This document shows positions 6,967 to 12,715 of a stretch of 12,715 nt of DNA, in pieces; positions within the stretch are counted from its first letter, which is position 1; each line of letters begins with the position of its first letter. The notes under the pieces were generated by a model. The model was not told where the DNA came from, did not search any database, and saw only the letters and a program-made list of their open reading frames with translations. The DNA comes from an uncultured Clostridia bacterium (GTDB lineage: Bacteria > Bacillota > Clostridia > Christensenellales > Borkfalkiaceae): NCBI GenBank assembly GCA_904501815.1, contig CAJGCN010000033.1, forward strand, positions 1 through 12,715, read 5' to 3'. Both the position numbers and the translations under genes were made by a program.

Positions 6967-8283
6967 TTATTTATCGTTAAGACAAGCGATACCAGGAAGT
7001 ACTTTGCCTTCGAAAAGTTCAAGCGAAGCACCGCCACCCGTTGAAATATGGCTCATTTTGTCTGCATAGCCGAGCACCTGCACCGCAGCGGCCGAATCAC
7101 CTCCACCGATAATCGTGGTAGCTTTTCCGCAAACGGAGGCAAGAGCCGCAGCTACTGCTTTCGTGCCTTCTGCTAAAATAGGATTTTCAAATACGCCCAT
7201 AGGTCCGTTCCAAATCACCGATTTCGCACTTGCAACGACTTTTTCGAAAAGTTTTACCGTTTCAGGACCGATATCAAGCCCCATCATATCCGCAGGGATT
7301 GCGTTTGAAGGAACGACCGTCGTTTGGATTTCAGCGTCGATAGGGTTGGGAAATTCTTTTGCCGCAACCGTGTCGACGGGAAGAAGAATTTGCTTGCCGA
7401 GCGCTTTCGCTTTTGCGAGCATTTCTTTGCAGTATTCGATTTTTTCTTCGTCTACGAGCGACGTGCCGATTTCACCGCCTTGCGCTTTGATAAAGGTATA
7501 CGCCATACCGCCGCCGATAATCAGCGTGTCGCATTTTTCTAAAAGGTTGGAAATAACGTTGAGCTTGTCCGCAACCTTTGCTCCGCCGAGAATAGCAAGG
7601 AAAGGTCTTTCGGGGTTTTCAAGCGTGTCTGCCATAACGGAAAGTTCTTTTTCGATTAAGAACCCGCAAGCCGCCGTTTTCACGAGCCCTGCTTCTACGA
7701 TACCTGCCGTAGAAGAGTGGGAGCGGTGCGCCGTGCCGAACGCGTCGTTCACGTAAACTTCGGCATAAGAAGCAAGCGCGTTCATAAATTCTTCCGTTTT
7801 CTTTTCTTCGCCTTTATGGAAACGAAGGTTTTCCAAAAGTACGCATTCGCCGTTCTTGCAAGCGGCAACCTTTGCTTTCGCATCTTCTCCGATTACGTCG
7901 GTTGCGAACGCTACTTTGCCGTCTAAGAGTTCGTTAAGTCTTGCCGCAACGGGTGCGAGCGTAAGCTTTTTAACGTCCTTTGTCGCCTTTTCAAGGGCTT
8001 CTTGCGTAGCGGTAGCTTGTTCCGATTCGGGAAGAGCTGCAATTTTCGCTTTTTCTTTCTTGTTGAGTTCGAGCTTTTCATCGAATACGTTATGGGGCTT
8101 GCCCATATGCGAGCAAAGCACGACTTTTGCGCCTTGTTCCATTAAATACTTAATGGTGGGAAGCGCGCCGATAATACGGTTTTCGTCGGTGATAACTCCG
8201 TCCTTCATAGGCACGTTGAAATCGCATCTGACGAGTACTTTTTTACCTTTGACTTCTACGTCTTTTACGGTTTTCTTGTTCAT
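6967..8283 (-). CDS. pgk: Phosphoglycerate kinase with a charged insertion
   Basis: This enzyme makes ATP from 1,3-bisphosphoglycerate in glycolysis. The 438 residues are about 40 more than the common 394-400. Family motifs run in order: VLVRCDFNVP (16-25), ENRIIGA (34-40), CSHMGKP (57-63), LENLRFHKGEE (150-160), AFGTAHRSHSSTAG (181-194), GGAKVADKL (233-241), IIGGGMAYTF (255-264), NGPMGVFE (359-366), GGGDSAAAV (393-401) and STGGGASLE (414-422). The extra length lies mostly at about residues 64-107, a Lys/Glu/Ala-rich, probably helical segment just before the LAPVAARL helix. Lys62 stands where many PGKs have Arg. AAGGAG lies 11 nt before the ATG. It is first in the operon with tpiA and gpmI; gap, often its neighbour, is absent. 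Confidence 0.97.
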   Translation of the reverse strand: MNKKTVKDVEVKGKKVLVRCDFNVPMKDGVITDENRIIGALPTIKYLMEQGAKVVLCSHMGKPHNVFDEKLELNKKEKAKIAALPESEQATATQEALEKATKDVKKLTLAPVAARLNELLDGKVAFATDVIGEDAKAKVAACKNGECVLLENLRFHKGEEKKTEEFMNALASYAEVYVNDAFGTAHRSHSSTAGIVEAGLVKTAACGFLIEKELSVMADTLENPERPFLAILGGAKVADKLNVISNLLEKCDTLIIGGGMAYTFIKAQGGEIGTSLVDEEKIEYCKEMLAKAKALGKQILLPVDTVAAKEFPNPIDAEIQTTVVPSNAIPADMMGLDIGPETVKLFEKVVASAKSVIWNGPMGVFENPILAEGTKAVAAALASVCGKATTIIGGGDSAAAVQVLGYADKMSHISTGGGASLELFEGKVLPGIACLNDK

Positions 8284-8322
8284 AAATAGAGAAACTCCTT
8301 AAATTTATTTTCGCACGGTACT

Positions 8323-8351
8323 ATAATACCTTATTTTCTGCAATTTGTCAA
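8323..8351 (-). promoter_or_regulatory. Sigma-A promoter of pgk-tpiA-gpmI
   Basis: On the minus strand a perfect TTGACA (8351-8346), a 17-nt spacer and TATTAT (8328-8323) are seen, about 40 nt before the pgk ATG. Confidence 0.88.
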
Positions 8352-8461
8352 CTTTTTACAGAAAAGAAACGAAAAAAGATTTAATTTTTCGCCAAAACCT
8401 TTTACTTTTTCGCCTAAAAACAAAAATCCCTTGCCTTTTTACGGATAATTCCCCCAAACTC

Positions 8462-8490
8462 TTGACGAAATCGGCAATTTATGGTATAAT
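8462..8490 (+). promoter_or_regulatory. Sigma-A promoter of thyA-folA
   Basis: TTGACG (8462-8467), a 17-nt spacer and a perfect TATAAT (8485-8490) with TGG before it (extended -10) place the transcript start near 8497, 25 nt before thyA. The stretch between this promoter and the pgk promoter (8352-8461) is A/T-rich, and I see no clear operator in it. Confidence 0.88.
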
Positions 8491-8521
8491 AACGAAAATA
8501 CGCGAAAGAAGGCGGTGTAAT

Positions 8522-9352
8522 ATGAGCAGAGCTGATGAAATTTTTGCAAAGAATATGACGGATATTATGGAAAACGGCTTTTGGGATAGCGACCTTGCCG
8601 TACGTCCCCATTGGGAAGACGGTGCGCCCGCGCATACCGTTAAGAAATTCGGTATCGTAAACCGTTATAATTTGCAGGAAGAATTTCCGATTTTGACTAT
8701 TCGCAGAACGGCGTTTAAATCGTGCGTGGACGAATTGCTTTGGATTTGGCAGAAAAAAAGCAATAATATCCACGATTTGAACTCGCATATTTGGGATAGC
8801 TGGGCGGATGAAAACGGCTCTATCGGCAAAGCCTACGGCTATCAGCTCGGCGTAAAGCACAAATATAAAGAAGGGGAGTTTGACCAAGTAGATAGAGTGC
8901 TCTACGATTTAAAACATAATCCCGCTTCCCGCCGTATTATGACGAATATTTATAATTTTCAGGATTTGCACGAGATGAATTTATATCCTTGCGCGTACTC
9001 TATGACCTTTAACGTGACGGGGGATACTTTAAACGGAATTTTAAATCAACGTTCGAACGATATGTTGACCGCAAATAACTGGAACGTAGTGCAATACGCC
9101 GTACTTTTAATTATGCTTGCCCAAGTTTCGGGGTTAAAGGCTGGCGAACTCGTGCACGTGATTGCAGATGCGCACATTTACGATAGGCATATCCCGCTCG
9201 TTAAAGAAGTGCTTGCAAAGCCCCGCCACGCCGCGCCGAAGTTAATCGTTGACTCCAACGTGAAAAACTTCTACGATTTCACGGTGGATAGCTTTAAGCT
9301 CGTCGATTACGAATACGAAAAATTAGAAACGAAAATTCCGGTGGCAATATGA
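8522..9352 (+). CDS. thyA: Thymidylate synthase (ThyA, Bacillus-type)
   Basis: ThyA methylates dUMP to dTMP with methylene-tetrahydrofolate, leaving dihydrofolate. The ATG at 8522 follows a near-consensus RBS (AAGGCGGT, one mismatch) just inside a short leader; an in-frame extension to 8345 would run back through the promoter and is rejected. The 276 residues align with the longer ThyA seen in Bacillus subtilis. The nucleophile is Cys157 in NLYPCAYSMTF, with Ala after the Cys where E. coli has His. QRSND (176-180) and ADAHIYDRHI (215-224) supply phosphate- and dUMP-binding residues. The usual GxPFN after RSND is ANNWN here. The end VAI matches the family's C-terminal closing tail. It overlaps folA by ATGA. 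Confidence 0.96.
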   Translation: MSRADEIFAKNMTDIMENGFWDSDLAVRPHWEDGAPAHTVKKFGIVNRYNLQEEFPILTIRRTAFKSCVDELLWIWQKKSNNIHDLNSHIWDSWADENGSIGKAYGYQLGVKHKYKEGEFDQVDRVLYDLKHNPASRRIMTNIYNFQDLHEMNLYPCAYSMTFNVTGDTLNGILNQRSNDMLTANNWNVVQYAVLLIMLAQVSGLKAGELVHVIADAHIYDRHIPLVKEVLAKPRHAAPKLIVDSNVKNFYDFTVDSFKLVDYEYEKLETKIPVAI

Positions 9353-9849
9353 TTATCGCAATCGTACACGCCGACAGGGAATGGGGGATAGGCAAAAACA
9401 ACGATATGATGTTTTCTTTACCCCTTGATATGAAATTTTTTAGAGAAACGACCAAAGGGAATACCGTCGTAATGGGCGGAAAAACCTTGCGTTCTTTGCC
9501 GAACGGAAATCCTTTGAAAAATCGGGTGAATATCGTGCTTTCAAGGGGGCAGGTACGCGACGACTGTATTATTGTCCGCGATTTTGAAGCCTTGAAAAAA
9601 GAGCTTAAAACCCGTGAAAACGAGAAAGTTTACGTGATGGGTGGCGGAGAAATTTATAAGGCGTTATTGCCTTATTGCGACGAAGCGTTAATTACGAAAG
9701 TAGACGCCGTAGGCGGAGCGGAAATATTTTTCCCGAATCTTGACGAAAGAGAAGATTTTGTTTGCATTAACGAAGGGGAATGGATAGAAGATAACGGGTA
9801 TCGTATTCGGTTTACGAAATATCGAAACAAAGCAAAACAATCCCTTTGA
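9349..9849 (+). CDS. folA: Dihydrofolate reductase
   Basis: This enzyme reduces the dihydrofolate made by ThyA back to tetrahydrofolate using NADPH. The ATG overlaps the thyA stop as ATGA (9349-9352), so translation is probably coupled. The 166 residues have the usual length. WGIGKNNDMMFSLPLDM (12-28) carries the proton-donor Asp27 in the same numbering as E. coli; Trp22 is replaced by Phe. VVMGGKTLRSLP (40-51) is the cofactor-site segment, with Gly44 where many have Arg44. VYVMGGGEIYKALLP (94-108) is the nucleotide-binding glycine motif and IFFPNL (126-131) is a family feature. A terminator follows at once, so this is a two-gene operon. Confidence 0.95.
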   Translation: MIIAIVHADREWGIGKNNDMMFSLPLDMKFFRETTKGNTVVMGGKTLRSLPNGNPLKNRVNIVLSRGQVRDDCIIVRDFEALKKELKTRENEKVYVMGGGEIYKALLPYCDEALITKVDAVGGAEIFFPNLDEREDFVCINEGEWIEDNGYRIRFTKYRNKAKQSL

Positions 9850-9853
9850 GTAT

Positions 9854-9893
9854 AATTTCCGCGAGCCGTTTTCGGAGGAGCGGAAATTTTTTT
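9854..9893 (+). terminator. Rho-independent terminator of thyA-folA
   Basis: AATTTCCGC (9854-9862) pairs with GCGGAAATT (9880-9888), with a small inner CCG/CGG stem in the loop and seven T at 9887-9893. It starts 5 nt after the folA stop. Confidence 0.9.
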
Positions 9894-9924
9894 GGAAAAG
9901 GTTTAGATTAGCAGGCGTTTTTCC

Positions 9925-9953
9925 TTGCCAAGAACGCAAAAAAGTATTAAAAT
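9925..9953 (+). promoter_or_regulatory. Probable promoter of typA
   Basis: TTGCCA (9925-9930), a 17-nt spacer and TAAAAT (9948-9953) are seen, about 40 nt before the typA ATG and after the upstream terminator, so a promoter is required here. Confidence 0.65.
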
Positions 9954-9994
9954 AGTAAAGTTAAAAAGTTTTCACGAAGAAAGGAGAGTTTTGA

Positions 9995-11821
9995 ATGCTC
10001 AGAGAAGATTTAAGAAACGTAGCGATTATCGCGCACGTCGATCACGGTAAGACGACGCTCGTCAACGAAATGTTGGCGCAAGGCGGGGTATTCCGCGATA
10101 ATCAACAGGTGCAAGACAGAGTAATGGACTCGGGAGATTTAGAAAGAGAACGCGGGATTACCATTCTTGCGAAAAATACTTCCGCACATTATAAAGGCGT
10201 AAAAATCAATATCGTGGACACGCCTGGCCACGCCGATTTTTCGGGCGAAGTCGAACGCGTTTTGAAAATGGTGAACGGGGCGTTGATTTTAGTTGATGCG
10301 GCGGAAGGTCCTTTACCGCAAACCCGTTTCGTTATGCAAAAAGCTTTGCAACTGGGTTTAAAGTTGATTATCGTTATCAATAAGGTGGACCGTCCCGACG
10401 CCCGTATCGACGAAGTCGTGGAAGAAATGCAACTGTTGATGATGGACCTTGACGCAACAGACGAGCAGCTCGAAAGCCCTATCGTCTATTGCTGTGGCAG
10501 ACAAGGCACGGCTTCGCTTACGCCTGATAAACAGGAAGAAAATCTCAATCCGTTATTCGATACGATTTTAGAAACCATTCCGCCTATGGATATGGACGTA
10601 GACGGTGCGGGACAACTTCTCGTTTCCTGTATTGACTATAACGAATTCGTCGGTCGTATCGGGATCGGAAGAATTGAACGCGGAGTGATTCGCGCGAACG
10701 AGCCTGTGTCCGTATGTAATTTCAACGAACCGAAAGTGCGCACGAATCAAAGAATCGTCAATTTGTATCAAATCGAAGGCTTAGAGCGTGTTCCCGTGCA
10801 AAGCGCACAGGCGGGGGATATCGTAGTGTTTTCAGGTATCGACGGTTTGACGATAGGTGATACCGTTTGCGAACCGTCCAAAGTAGAGCCTGCGGAATTC
10901 GTGCAAATCGAAGAGCCTACGGTGGAAATGACTTTTTCCGTCAACGACAGTCCGTTTGCAGGAAAAGAAGGTAAATTCGTCACCAGCCGTCAGCTTCGCG
11001 ACCGTTTATATAAAGAATTGTTGCGCGACGTTTCCTTGCGTGTGAACGATACCGAATATACGGATAGTTTCCGCGTGTGCGGTCGTGGGGAAATGCATCT
11101 TTCTATCTTGATTGAAACGATGCGCCGTGAAGGCTACGAGTTCCAAGTTTCCACGCCGAAAGTATTGTATAAAGAAATCGACGGGGTACGCCACGAGCCT
11201 ATCGAACGCTTCGTTGCTGACGTGCCCGAAGATATGACGGGCCCCGTATTCTCGGCAATGGGCAACCGTAAAGGTACGCTCGTGCATATGAACGCGGTGG
11301 GCAACCGTATGCGTTTGGAGTTTACCGTACCTTCTCGCGGATTGTTTGGTTATAAAAGTGAATTTTTAACGGATACCAAAGGACAGGGGATTATGAATAC
11401 TATCTTCTTTGAATACGAACCGTATAAAGGGGATATGCAACGCAGAAATACGGGGTCGCTCGTCGCCTTTGAAACGGGGGAAGCGGTCACCTACGGGTTG
11501 TTTAACGCGCAAGGTCGCGGAAACTTGTTTATTACGCCCGGCACGCCCGTCTATCAAGGAATGGTGGTCGGTTATACCAACCTTGCCGACGATATTAACG
11601 TGAACGTTTGTAAAACCAAGCACTTGACGAACACCCGTTCTTCGAGTAGTGACGACGCTTTAACACTTGTTCCCGTCAGCAAAATGAGCTTGGAAGAATG
11701 TTTGGAATTTATCGCGGACGACGAATTGTTGGAAGTGACCCCCAAATCCTTGCGTATTCGAAAGAGAATTTTGGATAGCGAACTTCGAGCAAAAGCAAGA
11801 TTTAAAGAAAAAAACAAATAA
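9995..11821 (+). CDS. typA: Ribosome-associated translational GTPase TypA/BipA
   Basis: TypA (BipA) is an EF-G-like GTPase that binds the 70S ribosome and supports 50S assembly and growth under stress and cold. The 608 residues are the normal length. GTPase motifs are AHVDHGKT (13-20, P-loop), a switch I segment with RGIT (53-56), DTPGH (75-79) and NKVD (129-132). Domain II follows (about 205-290). After it come the EF-G III- and V-like domains (about 310-480), with RGEMHLSILIETMRREGYE (364-382) and VPSRGLFGYKSEF in the latter. The family-specific C-terminal domain follows (about 485-608), with the NVCKTKHLTNTRSSSSDD stretch. AAGGAG lies 8 nt before the ATG. It is a single-gene unit between two terminators. 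Confidence 0.98.
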   Translation: MLREDLRNVAIIAHVDHGKTTLVNEMLAQGGVFRDNQQVQDRVMDSGDLERERGITILAKNTSAHYKGVKINIVDTPGHADFSGEVERVLKMVNGALILVDAAEGPLPQTRFVMQKALQLGLKLIIVINKVDRPDARIDEVVEEMQLLMMDLDATDEQLESPIVYCCGRQGTASLTPDKQEENLNPLFDTILETIPPMDMDVDGAGQLLVSCIDYNEFVGRIGIGRIERGVIRANEPVSVCNFNEPKVRTNQRIVNLYQIEGLERVPVQSAQAGDIVVFSGIDGLTIGDTVCEPSKVEPAEFVQIEEPTVEMTFSVNDSPFAGKEGKFVTSRQLRDRLYKELLRDVSLRVNDTEYTDSFRVCGRGEMHLSILIETMRREGYEFQVSTPKVLYKEIDGVRHEPIERFVADVPEDMTGPVFSAMGNRKGTLVHMNAVGNRMRLEFTVPSRGLFGYKSEFLTDTKGQGIMNTIFFEYEPYKGDMQRRNTGSLVAFETGEAVTYGLFNAQGRGNLFITPGTPVYQGMVVGYTNLADDINVNVCKTKHLTNTRSSSSDDALTLVPVSKMSLEECLEFIADDELLEVTPKSLRIRKRILDSELRAKARFKEKNK

Positions 11822-11829
11822 ACGAGAAG

Positions 11830-11856
11830 CTCTCCGCCTAAAAACGGAGAGTTTTT
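11830..11856 (+). terminator. Rho-independent terminator of typA
   Basis: CTCTCCG (11830-11836) pairs with CGGAGAG (11845-11851) over an 8-nt loop, followed by TTTTT, nine nt past the typA stop. Confidence 0.92.
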
Positions 11857-11862
11857 ATAGGC

Positions 11863-11904
11863 TACGCGTACACGCGCGTGTATGCGTGTGCGTACGCGTA
11901 TATA
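11863..11904. repeat. 42-bp perfectly alternating pyrimidine-purine tract with nested palindromes
   Basis: Every position from 11863 to 11904 alternates pyrimidine and purine, mostly CG, TG, CA and TA steps. Inside are a 14-bp perfect palindrome (11869-11882) and two TACGCGTA palindromes (11863-11870 and 11893-11900). The outer 9 bases at each end (11863-11871 and 11892-11900) are inverted repeats of each other. Such tracts are known to favour left-handed Z-DNA under negative supercoiling. It lies just after the typA terminator and about 150 bp before the S10 operon promoter. The next stretch, 11905-11973, is A/T-rich and shows nothing I can name. Confidence 0.75.
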
Positions 11905-11973
11905 AATTATGGAAGTAAAAAAAGGGAAAAGGCAGGTTTAAAAGGCTAAAAAAGTGGCAATAATTTATTTGCG

Positions 11974-12004
11974 AAAAAATTTTAAAAAAAATTTCCATTT
12001 TTTT
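11974..12004 (+). promoter_or_regulatory. A/T-tract region (UP-like element) upstream of the rpsJ promoter
   Basis: Runs of A6-T4, A8-T3 and T7 lie 12 to 42 bases before the -35 box. Runs like these curve DNA and can contact the RNA polymerase alpha subunit, as expected for a strong ribosomal protein promoter. The role is inferred from position and composition. Confidence 0.5.
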
Positions 12005-12015
12005 GCTTCAAACGC

Positions 12016-12044
12016 TTGACTTTACTTTACGAATTTGATATTAT
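12016..12044 (+). promoter_or_regulatory. Sigma-A promoter of the S10 ribosomal protein operon
   Basis: TTGACT (12016-12021), a 17-nt spacer and TATTAT (12039-12044) predict a start near 12051, giving a leader of about 235 nt before rpsJ. Confidence 0.82.
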
Positions 12045-12079
12045 GTATAGGCTGTGTAAAAATGTGCGTATGGGTTGAC

Positions 12080-12134
12080 GCGGGAAGTTACTGCAAATCC
12101 GAAGCAAAAAGCCGCTTCGGCAGATAATTTCCGC
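12080..12134 (+). other. Long hairpin within the S10 leader
   Basis: GCGGGAA (12080-12086) pairs with TTTCCGC (12128-12134). TTA (12088-12090) pairs with TAA (12125-12127), and CTG (12091-12093) with CAG (12121-12123). CCGAAGC (12099-12105) pairs with GCTTCGG (12114-12120). That is 20 base pairs with small bulges, a one-sided CAAAT internal loop and an 8-nt apical loop AAAAAGCC. The one-sided loop is typical of protein or ligand sites. Confidence 0.7.
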
Positions 12135-12183
12135 TGACAAAAGTGGGGGCTTGACTCCTGCGACTAACCGGGCTTTGCGTGAG

Positions 12184-12211
12184 AACGCTCGCCAATGAGT
12201 GTTTTTATTTT
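12184..12211 (+). terminator. Terminator-like hairpin in the S10 leader, overlapping an alternative GAGA-tetraloop hairpin
   Basis: AACGCTC (12184-12190) pairs with GAGTGTT (12197-12203), seven pairs with one G-U, over a 6-nt loop and ending in TTTTTATTTT. The same ACGC (12185-12188) is used by the competing hairpin GGC-TTT-GCGT-GAGA-ACGC-TC-GCC (12171-12193). This is the layout of a transcription attenuator with a mutually exclusive antiterminator or sequestering stem. The stem is weak, so efficiency is uncertain. Confidence 0.55.
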
Positions 12212-12285
12212 GAGCAAATCCCGATACACACGGATAGGTTGACACGGTAAATAAAATGTTAGTATAAACAAAAAGGAGTAGCAAA

Positions 12286-12585
12286 ATGGCAGTACAGAAA
12301 ATCAGAATTAAGTTGGCAGCATACGACCACGAACTCGTTGACGAAGCGGCGAGCCGTATCGTAGAAACGATGAAGAAGAGCGGTGCGAAGATCTCCGGTC
12401 CTATTCCCCTTCCTACGGAAAGAGAAATCGTCACGATCCTTCGTTCCCCCCACAAGTATAAAGATTCTCGCGAACAGTTCGAAATGAGAACGTATAAGAG
12501 AATTATCGACATCTATTCCCCCAACGCAAAGCTTCTTGATTCCATTCATTTGCCCGCAGGCGTGGATATCAAGATTAAGCTCTAA
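12286..12585 (+). CDS. rpsJ: Small ribosomal subunit protein S10 (NusE)
   Basis: S10 is part of the 30S head and, as NusE, of the NusB antitermination complex. The 99-residue product has the full family pattern: KIRIKLAAYDHELVDEA at the start, SGPIPLPTE (37-45), the SPHKYKDSREQFEMRT loop and helix (54-69), and the LPAGVDIKIKL end. AAGGAG lies 7 nt before the ATG. Compared with E. coli S10 (103 residues), three residues are missing near positions 86-89, where ALMRLDLAAG becomes SIHLPAG. It is the first gene of the S10 operon, followed 79 nt later by rplC. The gap to rplC holds only a weak imperfect hairpin. Confidence 0.97.
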   Translation: MAVQKIRIKLAAYDHELVDEAASRIVETMKKSGAKISGPIPLPTEREIVTILRSPHKYKDSREQFEMRTYKRIIDIYSPNAKLLDSIHLPAGVDIKIKL

Positions 12586-12664
12586 TAGGGAAAAATAACA
12601 TTACCGAGAAATACTTTCAAAAGGTATTCGAGAATAAAAAATTTTTAAGGAGTGAACTTTATCA

Positions 12665-12715
12665 ATGAATAAAGCAATCATCGGTCGCAAAGTTGGTATG
12701 ACCCAACTGTTTGCA
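12665..12715 (+). CDS. rplC: Large ribosomal subunit protein L3, N-terminal 17 codons only
   Basis: The ATG at 12665 starts MNKAIIGRKVGMTQLFA, which matches the L3 N-terminus (G-R-K-x-G-M-T-Q-x-F). The window ends inside the gene. AAGGAG lies at 12647-12652, 12 nt before the ATG, a rather long spacing. Its position after rpsJ is the standard S10 operon order. Confidence 0.93.
   Translation, partial: MNKAIIGRKVGMTQLFA

Larger units (their letters stand above)
12051..12285 (+). ncRNA. Structured 5' leader RNA of the S10 operon, candidate cis-regulator
   Basis: Between the promoter and rpsJ lies a leader with more pairing than expected by chance. A closing helix joins 12063-12074 to 12220-12232 (12 pairs, two of them G-U, with one mismatch and one bulge). 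Inside it are a long hairpin (12080-12134), a short G-rich hairpin (12145-12159, loop CUUGA), and a hairpin with a GAGA tetraloop (12171-12193). The 3' part of that last hairpin is also the 5' arm of a terminator-like hairpin (12184-12211), so the two exclude each other. The motif GGTTGACRCGG occurs twice, at 12073-12083 and 12237-12247. In E. coli the S10 operon leader is bound by ribosomal protein L4, which lowers expression; a similar autoregulation is inferred here, but the ligand is unknown. Folding was by eye. Confidence 0.6.

Noticed and set aside
8345..8521. 59-residue N-terminal extension of ThyA
   Set aside because: It would start upstream of the thyA promoter and has no family match; the ATG at 8522 has the RBS.
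12062..12127. A 21-codon open frame in the S10 leader (starts MCVWVDAGSY) as a possible leader peptide
   Set aside because: No ribosome binding site precedes the ATG, the predicted transcript starts only about 11 nt upstream, and the stretch is better explained by the long hairpin.
12239..12268. TTGACA and TATAAA with an 18-nt spacer as a second rpsJ promoter
   Set aside because: The transcript would start at or inside the rpsJ ribosome binding site, leaving no usable leader; TTGACA here is part of the repeated leader motif.
12051..12285. T-box or known riboswitch in the S10 leader
   Set aside because: No T-box AGGGTGG-type element or other riboswitch core that I can recognise is present.

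Overview
The window looks like chromosomal core sequence from a low-to-moderate GC Gram-positive anaerobe, most likely an uncultured Clostridia-type member of Bacillota. The evidence for this is the strong AAGGAGG-type ribosome binding sites, sigma-A style promoters with 17-nt spacers, frequent Rho-independent terminators, the secG-rnr-smpB block, the Bacillus-type long thymidylate synthase, and an S10 ribosomal operon start. No insertion sequence, phage gene, CRISPR array, tRNA or rRNA was seen.

Left part (1-1350): the window opens inside the C-terminal end of a NahK-like sugar kinase. A bidirectional terminator follows, then a tiny 28-residue membrane protein on the minus strand. Next is a plus-strand nitrilase-fold protein that appears to have lost all three catalytic residues.

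Minus-strand block (1351-8351): reading leftward from a good promoter at 8323-8351, pgk, tpiA and gpmI form a lower-glycolysis operon with hairpins in both gaps. A second promoter (4377-4405) drives secG, rnr and smpB (protein export, RNA decay and trans-translation). An intrinsic terminator or attenuator lies between secG and rnr.

Plus-strand block (8462-11856): a divergent promoter drives thyA and folA, which overlap by ATGA and together make dTMP and recycle dihydrofolate. A terminator and a separate promoter follow, then the ribosome-associated GTPase gene typA (bipA) with its own terminator.

Right part (11857-12715): a 464-base gap precedes the S10 ribosomal protein operon. It holds a 42-bp perfectly alternating pyrimidine-purine tract, an A/T-tract UP-like region, a strong promoter and a transcribed leader of about 235 nt. 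By hand the leader folds into a closed multi-branch RNA with a long hairpin, a GAGA tetraloop hairpin, and a terminator that excludes the tetraloop hairpin. rpsJ and the first 17 codons of rplC follow. This leader is the best candidate here for a regulatory system worth following up; it is probably an autoregulatory attenuator of the ribosomal protein operon.
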